Part shown: positions 59,001-64,000 of the stretch, piece after piece
Numbering within the stretch: the first letter of the stretch is position 1
Layout of the letters: the number at the start of each line of letters is the position of its first letter
Source of the DNA: Harmonia axyridis
Lineage: Eukaryota; Arthropoda; Insecta; Coleoptera; Coccinellidae
DNA: 64,000 nt
Direction of reading: 5' to 3'
Assembly: GCF_914767665.1 (NCBI RefSeq)
Contig: NC_059504.1
Location: 10,046,501-10,110,500 of the forward strand
Notes under the pieces: generated by a model
Seen by the model: the letters and a program-made list of their open reading frames with translations, nothing else
Told to the model about the DNA's origin: nothing
The model's database searches: none
Translations under genes and position numbers: made by a program

Positions 59001-62000
59001 CAGTGTGCTTCCAATTTCAAAGATCCTTATATTTGGAGCAGTAACAGTCACATTGATGGTTACTTGAGGTTTATTTGAGGAATCATTGTTGGAATCTGTG
59101 TTATTTGGCTCACCTGTAATAATAAAAAAAAATGATTAACAGTTCTTTCAATGAAAATTCATATACCCAAAACTAATCGCCATACAATTTAGATTTATTT
59201 CCATTAATTTTGAATGACATATTATGAATGTCGCAAAATGTGATCATCACTAACAATTTTTCAAATTTCTAATTGAAATAAACATTAGCATCAATATCTG
59301 TATATGAAATACCATGATCAATTTAAAATATTGTGTTTGATAATCACATTTCGTAAGAGTCCCAAGATATTAGTAAATTGAATTTTGATTCCAATCCATA
59401 GGAATATTGGTTCTAAATTTGTTAATTAATTTCTAAGGCAAATGTAATAATGTCTTGGACACATCGATATAACAGAAATGAATAACGATGTCAATAGTAT
59501 ACTCCATAAATACTCGACTATAAGAGGTACCATTGATTTCACTCCACTATACCTATGTTAGTTCAACAAGTTAGTACAGAAAGAGATGATGGTATTCTGA
59601 AGCAATTATGTATGTTGTTAGAGAATTTTTCGAACAGTTGGGTGAAGACATTTAGAAATTGAAAGTGTACACATAAAATGCGTAAAAGAAGAAATTTTTT
59701 CTCATTGGTGTTTCTTCTTTCACAGGAAAGATGTGTGGCTACCACATACATATTAGATTTACTGCACAAATAGGTACATTTCTATCACACTGATTTACGT
59801 ACATATATATTTTTAGATACTCTGCCTGTCTACGGTGGACAATATACATAAGTATTTTAAAACAAAAGCCTTCTTGATCTAAAAACATAGTCAAACCTAT
59901 TTTGAGCGGCTTTATCAATGTTGAAATCAAGCCAACAATGTTATTTTCCCTTGTTCGAAGCTGGCATTGGACAATGTGAGGACTGCAGTCGACTGTAGAG
60001 ATCCATGTGATGAATGGCTCATGGGTTATTTTCCTGATTACTCCATATTCCATAACACTCAACAGTAAGAAGTCCGGATGTGTGTAGTTACAAGTAAATG
60101 TTATCTTTTGACCTTCCGGTTTGACTACATTTTGTGGCGTCATCTCGATTTTTACACCTTCATTAATTAAAAAAAGATGAAAGATATGCCACTACAGTGG
60201 ATACCATTGACTCAAATGATCTTTTTCTTTATTCTCCCCGTTTCAGATTGATATTTGTCATAATATGTACCTATGAACATTTTTAGTGGGAAGTGAAAAC
60301 AACAAAAAAGAATACGAGGTATAATTTTTGCGACAATTTTCATAATTATTTTTTAAACCAAAAACGAAGAAATATGTGGAATAAGTTTGTGAATCAACTA
60401 AGTAGAATAAATTTTTTTGACAAAGTATCTAAAGAAAATTTCAATAACAAGTTCTTATCACCGGAGATCCTTAATTAACAAGAGAATTCACAGATGTGTA
60501 TTTTGTTATCCTTTACCCATGTGATCGCATTATCATTGCATTCATTGAAAACTGCATAACTGGATTATTATTTCCAATTAAATTTTCTATTAGTCCATCA
60601 GAAAATAATCTTTCATGCAAGTCATTCGGTTCAAACATGCTTTTAATGGAAAATTCAGAAATATCTGTAATTATCAGGATTGCCAATTCAAAGAAGCAAA
60701 GCAATTAAACAATGTAAATTCAAATCAGACACTTTAAATCAAGCAATTGCCAAAAAACAGATTTATGTATTTTTGAAAATATGTAAATGATCAAAATATG
60801 TTTTTCAAGGTTTTCAATTATTCATCCACCAATACAATATTGCAATGTAACTTTTTTCAGTTTTTTCGGAATTTTGGGGATAACTTCTTTGTATAACAAT
60901 AAAATATTTTGACCCAAAATAGAGGTAAAGTTAATGCAGTCAAATTTACACAATTTTTCATAATGTTATAAAAAATTTATAACTGAAAAAGAATTAAAAC
61001 TGTTGACTGTTAAGAGTAAGTTTGAGCTGATGAGACCTATAGGTGATTTTTCAATTAAATATATATTAATACTCTTTATTATTACAGAAATGTAAGAAGA
61101 ATTCAATTGTGATGTTGTTTTGAAAAGAAATGACGGTATTGTGTACTTGAGAGTGAAGATAATAGTTGATACTTTATCACAGTATTAGGTTTTGAGATAT
61201 CTTTCTTTTGGCCACCACTGAAACAGCTATCAATTACAAAATGGCATAGTTGCAGACTTAATAGTGATTTGCAATTTTTTTTGTTACTATAATCTGTACG
61301 TAATTCTTTTTTTAAGAGGAAATATTTCTGAGCTTCATTGAATTTTGAAATAAATAAAAATTCATAGTTTTATAACTTAGTAAATCTGTTCATTATTGTT
61401 TATATATATTCAAGGCAATAAATAAATAATGTCACTACTCACCATAGTTTTCACATCTAGTGCCAGTGTAACCTTGAGTACAATGACAGACAACATAATT
61501 GTCAGGACCTAGACTGCATCCATGAGCATTTTCAGTGCAAGGACATGCCACGCATGATCCAAGAGGTCCGGCATTAAGATCATTCACATCTCTGTAGTAT
61601 CCCAGAACACATGATTCACAAGAACTTCCTTCGTAGCCCAAAGGACAACGACACATCTCAACGTTCATTGCTGTTCCCTTAGTTGTGCTAGCTTCAATGG
61701 CAGTGTCCAAAAGTACATCACTAATTGACGATGACTGAGTCGAGTCAGTCGGTTGAGCTCTGACGAGTATTTCTCTGATATTTGATAAGGCAATCATGAT
61801 GTCTTCTCGAGATGCTGGTCTTGGACCTGTAGATTGATCTAAACGCTGCCAATTCTGGGAAGTATTCAGTGCAACAGAGACTTTCTGGAAATTGGCGAAA
61901 AGATTAATTAATATAAATCAAACAAAGATTTTCTGAAAATCGCATGAAGAATACTATTTTACTTCATATAATGAAAAGAATCTATTTATCGACTCACATT

Positions 62001-63962
62001 TTGAATGTTAGGAATCAGAGGAACTGGATTCGTCCAATAAATAGTCAGCTTATCACCAATTATTATAACATCTTGATCTTGTATAGGTCTACCTCGACCG
62101 TATTCATCGAATCTTTGACGGAACTCTAATTTACCACCATATGATCGTATTTGATTTCCTGTGAGAATTTGAGGCATGGACCAGTATAATCTAGAATCAC
62201 CAGGGCCAAACATGTAGGATATTTCGTTGATGGCAAAATTGAATTGGAAATTGTCGGTTATTCTCCTCTGTAAGTTTCTGCAAAAACAATAAATTAATAA
62301 ATAAGTAGTATTCATCAATTTTGTTGTATGTCAATTTGATTTATGAATGAGAATCACATATCTCTTTAATGAATGAAATATTACTCACTGATCAGTAAGA
62401 GAGAATCCATGATTATTTTGGTCTAAGATTTGCGTAGGGATTTGTTCAACGAATAAGTTACTGGCACTGCATTCACTTGCTACACCAGAGCAGAAGCATG
62501 ATTGGCAACCTTCTAAATTAGAGGAACTTAAACCAAAGGTACCAGGACGACATCTATCACACAAGTTTCCTTGAACGTTTTGCTGCAATTTTTTCAGAAT
62601 ATTCATGGTTTATTGAAAAAGTTACATTTTACAGTATATTTTGTAATTTTTTTTTACTCACTTTACAATTGCATACTCCATTATAGCACTCATTTGATAA
62701 TGAGCCTTTTGGATCACATTGACAACCACCTTCTCTGTACCTGCAGGGTATTCCTTTTTGAGGATCTCCTTCATAGCCTGGTAGGCATCTCTCACAATAT
62801 CTTCCTGTTGTATGATTTCTGCAATTCTGCGAATTTAAGAAGTAGAGAAATGTTTAGTTAAATTTTTTTATGTTGTGATGAACAAATAAACCAATCTAGG
62901 AAAAAACTCACAATACATTCTCCTGTCTCTGGATTACATTCATTTGAGTTTCCATTGCAGTTACAAGGTTCACAAGTACCCAGATACAATCCACTAACAC
63001 CACGAGTATATCCATGTGCACAATCTTCACAAGATGAACCTCTGTATCCTTCAGGACAGTAGCACTGTTCAACCGCAGATGCTCTATCTGGTAATCCAGT
63101 ATTGCGAACATTTGCAGTGTCCAAAGATACCGATACAAGTCTGTGATTCAAAAACAAATATTCAGGTAAAGCAAGAGAAAGACATTTAGTGGAGGCGAAT
63201 AATTTGAAATTTTTGTTTTCTATTTTTTTTTGTGCTTTGTATTTCGAATAGTTTTGCTCTTCATTTCCTTCTTTTTGAAACAATTGATGTTTTCTATTCC
63301 TTCTAAATCTCGATTTTTCATTCAGTCTTGTATAATTATAATAAATCACAAAGTTTATGATGAATAAGAAAAACAAATTCAAAAAAATAAACATAAGAAA
63401 AGAATGACAAAACTTACGCTGCTTCCTTTGTATTCGTAGTGTAGGTTGCTTTAATATAAATTGCCTTCAAGTCTGCCAATGCCATCAAGAAATGTTCTCT
63501 GTCAGCTACCTGACCGTCACTTCTTTGCCAGTATTGTTCCAACAATGGAACAACAAATGTTTGGGCAGTATTACTAGGTAGGGTTTGTTCCTTAGCATAG
63601 TACAATAAATCGATGTGGTTTTTCTAAAATTATAAAATATTTTGTAGATATGGATATTACGAGAAAAAAAATGAGCCTACGCTTATCAGTTGAACATCGG
63701 CTGCCGAATTTCTTGAACTTTGGCCACCTGGTAACGGGACGTGTTTTAAGGTGTACTTGATGAAACCTCCGTAAGAAGTTAACTTATTTCCAAGATATCT
63801 TGGAGGCAGAGACCAATAGAATACATTCGGAGATTCGAATGAAGAGTAGAGGATCTGACGTGTTTGAGAGTCTAATCGAATGCCATCAGTAATAGCTAAA
63901 TCTCTATCATCAATATTAACGATGCTGAAGTCATTGGTCGAGCTGGTAAATGCGGAGCTTAG
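40989..63962 (-). CDS. trol: Perlecan (basement-membrane heparan sulfate proteoglycan core), 3' 35 exons
   Basis: Splice sites and phases give one continuous frame of 7557 nt. Exons from 5' to 3': 63681-63962, 63418-63623, 62912-63140, 62662-62826, 62389-62582, 61998-62277, 61443-61884, 59897-60157, 58962-59113, 58575-58749, 58468-58497, 57923-58074, 56058-56458, 55713-55975, 55040-55448, 54810-54976, 54704-54721, 54105-54236, 53853-54047, 53227-53487, 52786-53040, 51228-51365, 49562-49834, 49217-49371, 48912-49134, 48669-48851, 48163-48312, 47816-48037, 47417-47722, 46192-46439, 45871-46103, 45654-45790, 45377-45577, 44848-45211, 40989-41043. The order LamB/LamEGF, Ig array, LamG/EGF defines perlecan, a secreted matrix proteoglycan that binds laminin, growth factors and dystroglycan. 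Start codon, signal peptide and LDLa/SEA regions lie outside the window. Splicing is inferred, not tested. Confidence 0.92.
42643..42785 (-). CDS. trol: Candidate alternative 3' coding exon of perlecan
   Basis: A good acceptor (ctctctaattttcgcag) is followed by a protein-like frame, DPDQFDEFVEPPPVNIIHPK, that runs to a stop at 42643. It enters in phase 1, while the LamG3 exon at 44848 ends in phase 2, so a linking exon is needed. A possible one (phase 1-1, ALEFDDKCCL) is near 44640-44670 but does not fix the frame either. A less good acceptor at about 42823 (ccgcaag) would take phase 2. It may be an alternative C-terminus or a relic exon. Confidence 0.35.
43334..44073 (-). mobile_element. Deleted DUF4817-type transposon in perlecan intron
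   Basis: Inverted repeats (ttataaagggttttccaatg at 43333; its complement ending at 44070) bound about 740 bp. The minus strand at about 43566-43611 encodes NWPPRSCDLTPLDFF, the third catalytic motif region of the same superfamily as 11622-12560, followed by degraded C-terminal sequence. The rest of the transposase is missing. It lies in the intron before the perlecan terminal exon. Confidence 0.75.
44848..45577 (-). CDS. trol: Perlecan LamG domain 3 (two exons)
   Basis: Exons 45377-45577 and 44848-45211 encode the last laminin G-like domain: DAHFDGNGYLEFSRD, NSSNGLILWHGQ, DYLALSL, GKLQFSYDLGSG, NIYLGGAPNVD and NGFIGCIHNFELQG with the closing disulfide pair (NC in LNCRGN, then C in GCIH and KACS). 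This domain corresponds to the endorepellin C-terminal LamG of vertebrate perlecan. Phase 1 joins the two exons; the second ends in phase 2. Confidence 0.93.
45654..46103 (-). CDS. trol: Perlecan EGF-like pair between LamG2 and LamG3 (two exons)
   Basis: Exon 45871-46103 completes LamG2 (INIGGTEVHM), adds a Ser/Asn-rich linker and starts an EGF module (GCSSMPCRNDGICMP...CNCVNGYR). Exon 45654-45790 finishes it (SGKDCE) and adds a second EGF (CEYLKPCQNNGACKG...CDCPLGFSGTNCE). The six-cysteine spacing is regular in both. Confidence 0.9.
46192..47722 (-). CDS. trol: Perlecan EGF and LamG domain 2 (two exons)
   Basis: Exon 47417-47722 ends the second EGF module (SCGVGRCVENEVGFECMCPM, GKTGSRCE) and begins LamG2 (AFISYNVPKQRRLKYSLKFK, DGVLLYCGE, FASLAMKDRHVEFRFDVGNG). 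Exon 46192-46439 continues it (INVGEWVAVTASRSISEGRL, YLYVGGVD, SGFEGCISD). The 977-nt intron between them contains a LINE tail at 46560-47050. Confidence 0.92.
46560..47050 (-). mobile_element. 5'-truncated LINE tail in perlecan intron
   Basis: The minus strand (frame 46658-46963) encodes the C-terminal end of a non-LTR retrotransposon polyprotein: LTRHYRLRKHLMIMSLAKND, then the CRFCGEEDETPYHLVTEC motif (Cys-x2-Cys-x8-His-x4-Cys) found after the RT/RNase H region of jockey-like elements. Everything upstream is missing, as is usual for 5'-truncated insertions. It is in the same orientation as the host gene. Confidence 0.75.
47816..48037 (-). CDS. trol: Perlecan LamG1 end plus EGF module
   Basis: The exon opens with GCISRFKMG, the closing strand of LamG1, then a spacer and an EGF module (CETCSENRCQNKGVCQES...CICHSGFSGATCNKP). 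It ends in the first residues of the next EGF (ACSP), in phase 1. Confidence 0.9.
48163..49134 (-). CDS. trol: Perlecan last Ig half and LamG domain 1 (three exons)
   Basis: Exon 48912-49134 holds the C-terminal half of Ig12 (LNDLSSADAGAYLCSAKDNY) and the start of LamG1 (MDPYIQFSFEISFKPEREDG). Exons 48669-48851 (LILYNGNKQGERGGDFISLS, GQWHTVKIVRNRKKG) and 48163-48312 (MYVDGKGPHTA, NLYLGGVPRFD, TGFVG) continue LamG1. This marks the switch from domain IV to domain V. The donors GTTGGT and GTTAGT are non-consensus after GT. Confidence 0.92.
49217..49834 (-). CDS. trol: Perlecan Ig11 and Ig12 N-half (two exons)
   Basis: Exon 49562-49834 is a complete Ig domain (IGEDIDIHCQSNQPGAITTW...LKQENAGVYRCEAQGY). 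Exon 49217-49371 is the first half of Ig12 (GSGVVLECRTNLQEPIHYVW). Cys, Trp and the DxGxYxC-type motif are in place. Confidence 0.92.
50304..50452. repeat. Foldback (palindromic) repeat in perlecan intron
   Basis: Arms at about 50304-50350 and 50405-50452 are imperfect inverted copies: gcgtgtttggatgacgcaaa pairs with the complement of tttgagccttctaaacgcac. No coding content. It probably represents a miniature foldback element. The minus-strand frame across it is a by-product. Confidence 0.6.
51228..51365 (-). CDS. trol: Perlecan LDL-receptor class A exon within the Ig array
   Basis: A 138-nt exon, phase 1 to phase 1, reads CLPGKWQCSDFNCISYKKFC followed by DGRYDCSDGSDERDC: six cysteines and the acidic calcium-binding signature of an LDLa module. 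The acceptor is gtgtatatcag; the donor is GGG followed by GTTTGT, weak. It sits between Ig10 (52786-53040) and Ig11 (49562-49834). Because the exon is symmetrical, skipping it keeps the frame, so it may be a cassette exon. Confidence 0.85.
51858..52567 (+). mobile_element. Long-TIR non-autonomous element (family C), complete
   Basis: The left end (atgagagatttcttaaaaca, ttttaagaaaaaaa, aaacatggg, aagatacagggtg) and the right end, inverted, match over roughly 85-110 bp. The interior of about 500 bp has no transposase. Copies at 9420-9945 and 36458-37105 share the interior. It sits in the perlecan intron upstream of the LDLa exon, antisense to the gene by the orientation chosen here. Confidence 0.85.
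52786..53487 (-). CDS. trol: Perlecan Ig9 and Ig10 (two exons)
   Basis: Exon 53227-53487 encodes one Ig domain (PGADAYIQCSATGQQPITITW, split here by family convention; IKLSDAGRYRCTAVNSAGEA). Exon 52786-53040 encodes the next (VGTSVTLQCRIDNSTNIQW, VQLSNEGRYYCSDGYTR). Both are phase 1-1 single-exon Ig domains. Confidence 0.92.
53853..54236 (-). CDS. trol: Perlecan Ig8 (two exons)
   Basis: Exon 54105-54236 carries the first half (AAEGTQAELRCSFATLNN) after a Gly/Ser/Asp linker; exon 53853-54047 carries the second (DTKWVRANNAPLPENAFV, VQESAKGLYSCLGTRRSTGQ). Phases match (1 in, 1 out). Confidence 0.88.
54704..54721 (-). CDS. trol: Perlecan 18-nt microexon
   Basis: Between aaaaag and GTAAGTTA lies an 18-nt exon (phase 1-1) that would add NRSHK plus Gly codon parts in a linker between Ig7 and Ig8. 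The donor is strong; the acceptor lacks a long pyrimidine tract. Inclusion or skipping both preserve the frame. Confidence 0.5.
54810..55448 (-). CDS. trol: Perlecan Ig6 and Ig7 (two exons)
   Basis: Exon 55040-55448 encodes complete Ig6 (IEGHNLDLECITEGGTPARI, ISKNDEGEYICTAENEAGTV) and the first half of Ig7 (VGEPLRIQCFASGTPSPYVA). Exon 54810-54976 completes Ig7 (LSRNDEGVYICQATSDSGTT). The join is in phase 2. Confidence 0.92.
55713..56458 (-). CDS. trol: Perlecan Ig3 C-half, Ig4 and Ig5 (two exons)
   Basis: Exon 56058-56458 completes Ig3 (QATLSDAGRYNCIAENSYGS) and encodes Ig4 (SGQSFTLRCLAQNYQNVRW, KPQDSGIYVCTITDTTTG). Exon 55713-55975 is Ig5 (HGSSAELRCDAYGSPTPTIQ, ADERDIGTYVCVAVNSKGLT). Confidence 0.92.
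56529..57814 (-). mobile_element. Full-length mauritiana-type mariner in perlecan intron
   Basis: The element is 1286 bp with inverted repeats of about 27-30 bp (tcagg.gtgtgaataagtct and ttcccgttttt) and TA target duplications at both ends (56527-56528 and 57815-57816). It carries a transposase frame of Mos1 length broken by one nonsense codon. It lies in the intron between Ig3 exons 57923 and 56458, 71 bp from the downstream exon, and inflates an intron of about 180 bp to 1464 bp. The intact ends suggest a recent insertion. Confidence 0.93.
56605..57642 (-). pseudogene. Mos1-like mariner transposase with a single nonsense codon
   Basis: From ATG 57640-57642 the frame spans 345 codons plus stop, the same length as Mos1. 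The HTH half reads LREVSLYWFNLKKSAAEAHR and QTQEELAEALGVDRTTISKR; linker motif WVPYEL; catalytic motifs TGDEKW, HDNARPH and YSPDIAPSDYHLF keep all three aspartates of the D,D34D triad. Codon 243 (56914-56916) is TAA between RHD and VILQHDNARPH where a Lys codon (AAA) would be expected, a single-base change. No frameshift was found. Confidence 0.9.
57923..58074 (-). CDS. trol: Perlecan Ig3 N-half exon
   Basis: After acceptor atattttttcag, the exon reads a Pro/Ser linker then VDVKEGQRVEVQCAASGNPT, PNFILQRSDNQLLNPK. The usual Trp of Ig strand C is replaced by Leu in NFILQR, which is atypical. Phase 1 in, phase 0 out, joining to the exon at 56458 across the mariner. Confidence 0.88.
58468..58497 (-). 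CDS. trol: Perlecan 30-nt microexon
   Basis: Acceptor catgcctttctcag and donor TTCAG before GTAAATG enclose 30 nt, phase 1-1, adding KISPSALNNS plus a Gly codon part between Ig2 and Ig3. Both sites look good. Skipping keeps the frame. Confidence 0.6.
58575..59113 (-). CDS. trol: Perlecan Ig2 (two exons)
   Basis: Exon 58962-59113 has an Asn/Asp/Ser-rich linker with NVT sequon and the first half of the domain (EIGSTLRLNCSAISYRTQS). Exon 58575-58749 has the rest (PAQIHWSKDGGPLPE, LKVSDSGRYICEAQDGYS). Confidence 0.9.
59897..60157 (-). CDS. trol: Perlecan Ig1, atypical
   Basis: The exon begins VKIEMTPQNVVKPEGQKITF and TCNYTHPDF, an Ig-like N-half with Cys, and FITW further on, but lacks a clear DxGxYxC motif, so either the domain is divergent or the exon 3' end is mis-set. 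Phase 1-1 fits both neighbours, which supports it. The donor (ATAG before GTTTGA) is weak. Confidence 0.65.
60158..61442 (-). other. Perlecan intron between domains III and IV
   Basis: AT-rich, 1285 nt, with no recognised element or additional Ig exon. It separates the last LamEGF exon from the Ig array. Confidence 0.6.
61443..62277 (-). CDS. trol: Perlecan laminin B (second) and LamEGF (two exons)
   Basis: Exon 61998-62277 is the body of a laminin IV/B domain (RLYWSMPQILTGNQIRSYGG, KLEFRQRFDEYGRG, DVIIIGDKLTIYW). Exon 61443-61884 finishes it (DIMIALSNIREILVRAQP) and adds laminin EGF modules (CRCPLGYEGSSCESCVLGYY, CVACPCTENAHGCSLG, CHCTQGYTGTRCENYG). This is the end of domain III. Confidence 0.92.
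62389..63140 (-). CDS. trol: Perlecan LamEGF repeats between the two laminin B domains (three exons)
   Basis: Exons 62912-63140 (CYCPEGYRGSSCEDCAHGYT, CEPCNCNGNSNECNPETGEC), 62662-62826 (NCRNHTTGRYCERCLPGYEG, GGCQCDPKGS) and 62389-62582 (GNLCDRCRPGTFGLSSSNLE, GCQSCFCSGVASEC) form eight-cysteine laminin-type EGF modules. The last exon also starts the next laminin B domain. Confidence 0.92.
63418..63962 (-). CDS. trol: Perlecan laminin B (first in window) (two exons)
   Basis: Exon 63681-63962 holds the domain core (NVFYWSLPPRYLGNKLTSYG, GGFIKYTLKHVPLPG). Exon 63418-63623 holds the rest (YYAKEQTLPSNTAQTFVVPL, DREHFLMALADLKAIYIKAT). It has no internal ATG in the first exon. The upstream acceptor (taatttttcag) shows the gene continues beyond 64000. 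Confidence 0.9.
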
Positions 63963-64000
63963 CTGAAAAATTAATTTTTTAAATGAATAAACATTAAACT

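Noticed and set aside
1..64000. tRNA, rRNA, CRISPR or operon-like structure
   Set aside because: No cloverleaf, array or bacterial-type gene organisation was seen on either strand.

Overview
The window is AT-rich nuclear DNA from an insect. It contains intron-split genes with GT-AG splicing, AATAAA signals, mariner/Tc1 transposons and non-LTR relics. The gene content fits any holometabolous insect; a beetle is only a guess from the repeat style. No bacterial, viral or CRISPR features were seen.

The right third (about 41-64 kb, minus strand) is the 3' part of a perlecan gene (terribly reduced optic lobes/HSPG2 family). I reconstructed 35 exons by hand from splice sites and phase. They join into one open frame of 7557 nt (2518 residues plus stop). 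The order is laminin B and laminin-EGF (domain III), twelve Ig domains (domain IV) interrupted by one LDL-receptor class A exon, then three LamG domains with two EGF pairs (domain V) and a short acidic tail. The 5' part (start codon, domains I/II) lies beyond base 64000. Its introns hold a nearly intact Mos1-type mariner, a long-TIR non-autonomous element, a LINE tail, a DUF4817-type transposon relic and a foldback repeat.

The middle (22.5-38 kb, minus strand) is a second gene. A single large coding exon (23225-26752) encodes an unrecognised 1175-residue, low-complexity, probably disordered protein with a proline-rich SH3-type motif and many Tyr-Gly motifs. Its 5' UTR is spliced. A promoter-like first exon at about 37.6-38.1 kb is the best candidate for its start, implying an intron of about 10.8 kb.

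The left third (0-22 kb) is intergenic and transposon-rich. It holds two internally deleted mauritiana-type mariners, an irritans (Himar1-like) mariner plus fragments, two copies of a DUF4817-type Tc1/mariner-superfamily element with different internal deletions, a Tc1 relic, pieces of the long-TIR family, foldback repeats and a small intronless hypothetical gene (1249-2061, minus). Two small plus-strand ORFs at 33.6 and 34.2 kb are tentative.

No undescribed enzymatic or defence system is evident. The most unusual points are the LDLa cassette inside the perlecan Ig array, 18- and 30-nt in-frame microexons, possible alternative perlecan 3' ends, and the long-TIR element family present in three substantial copies.
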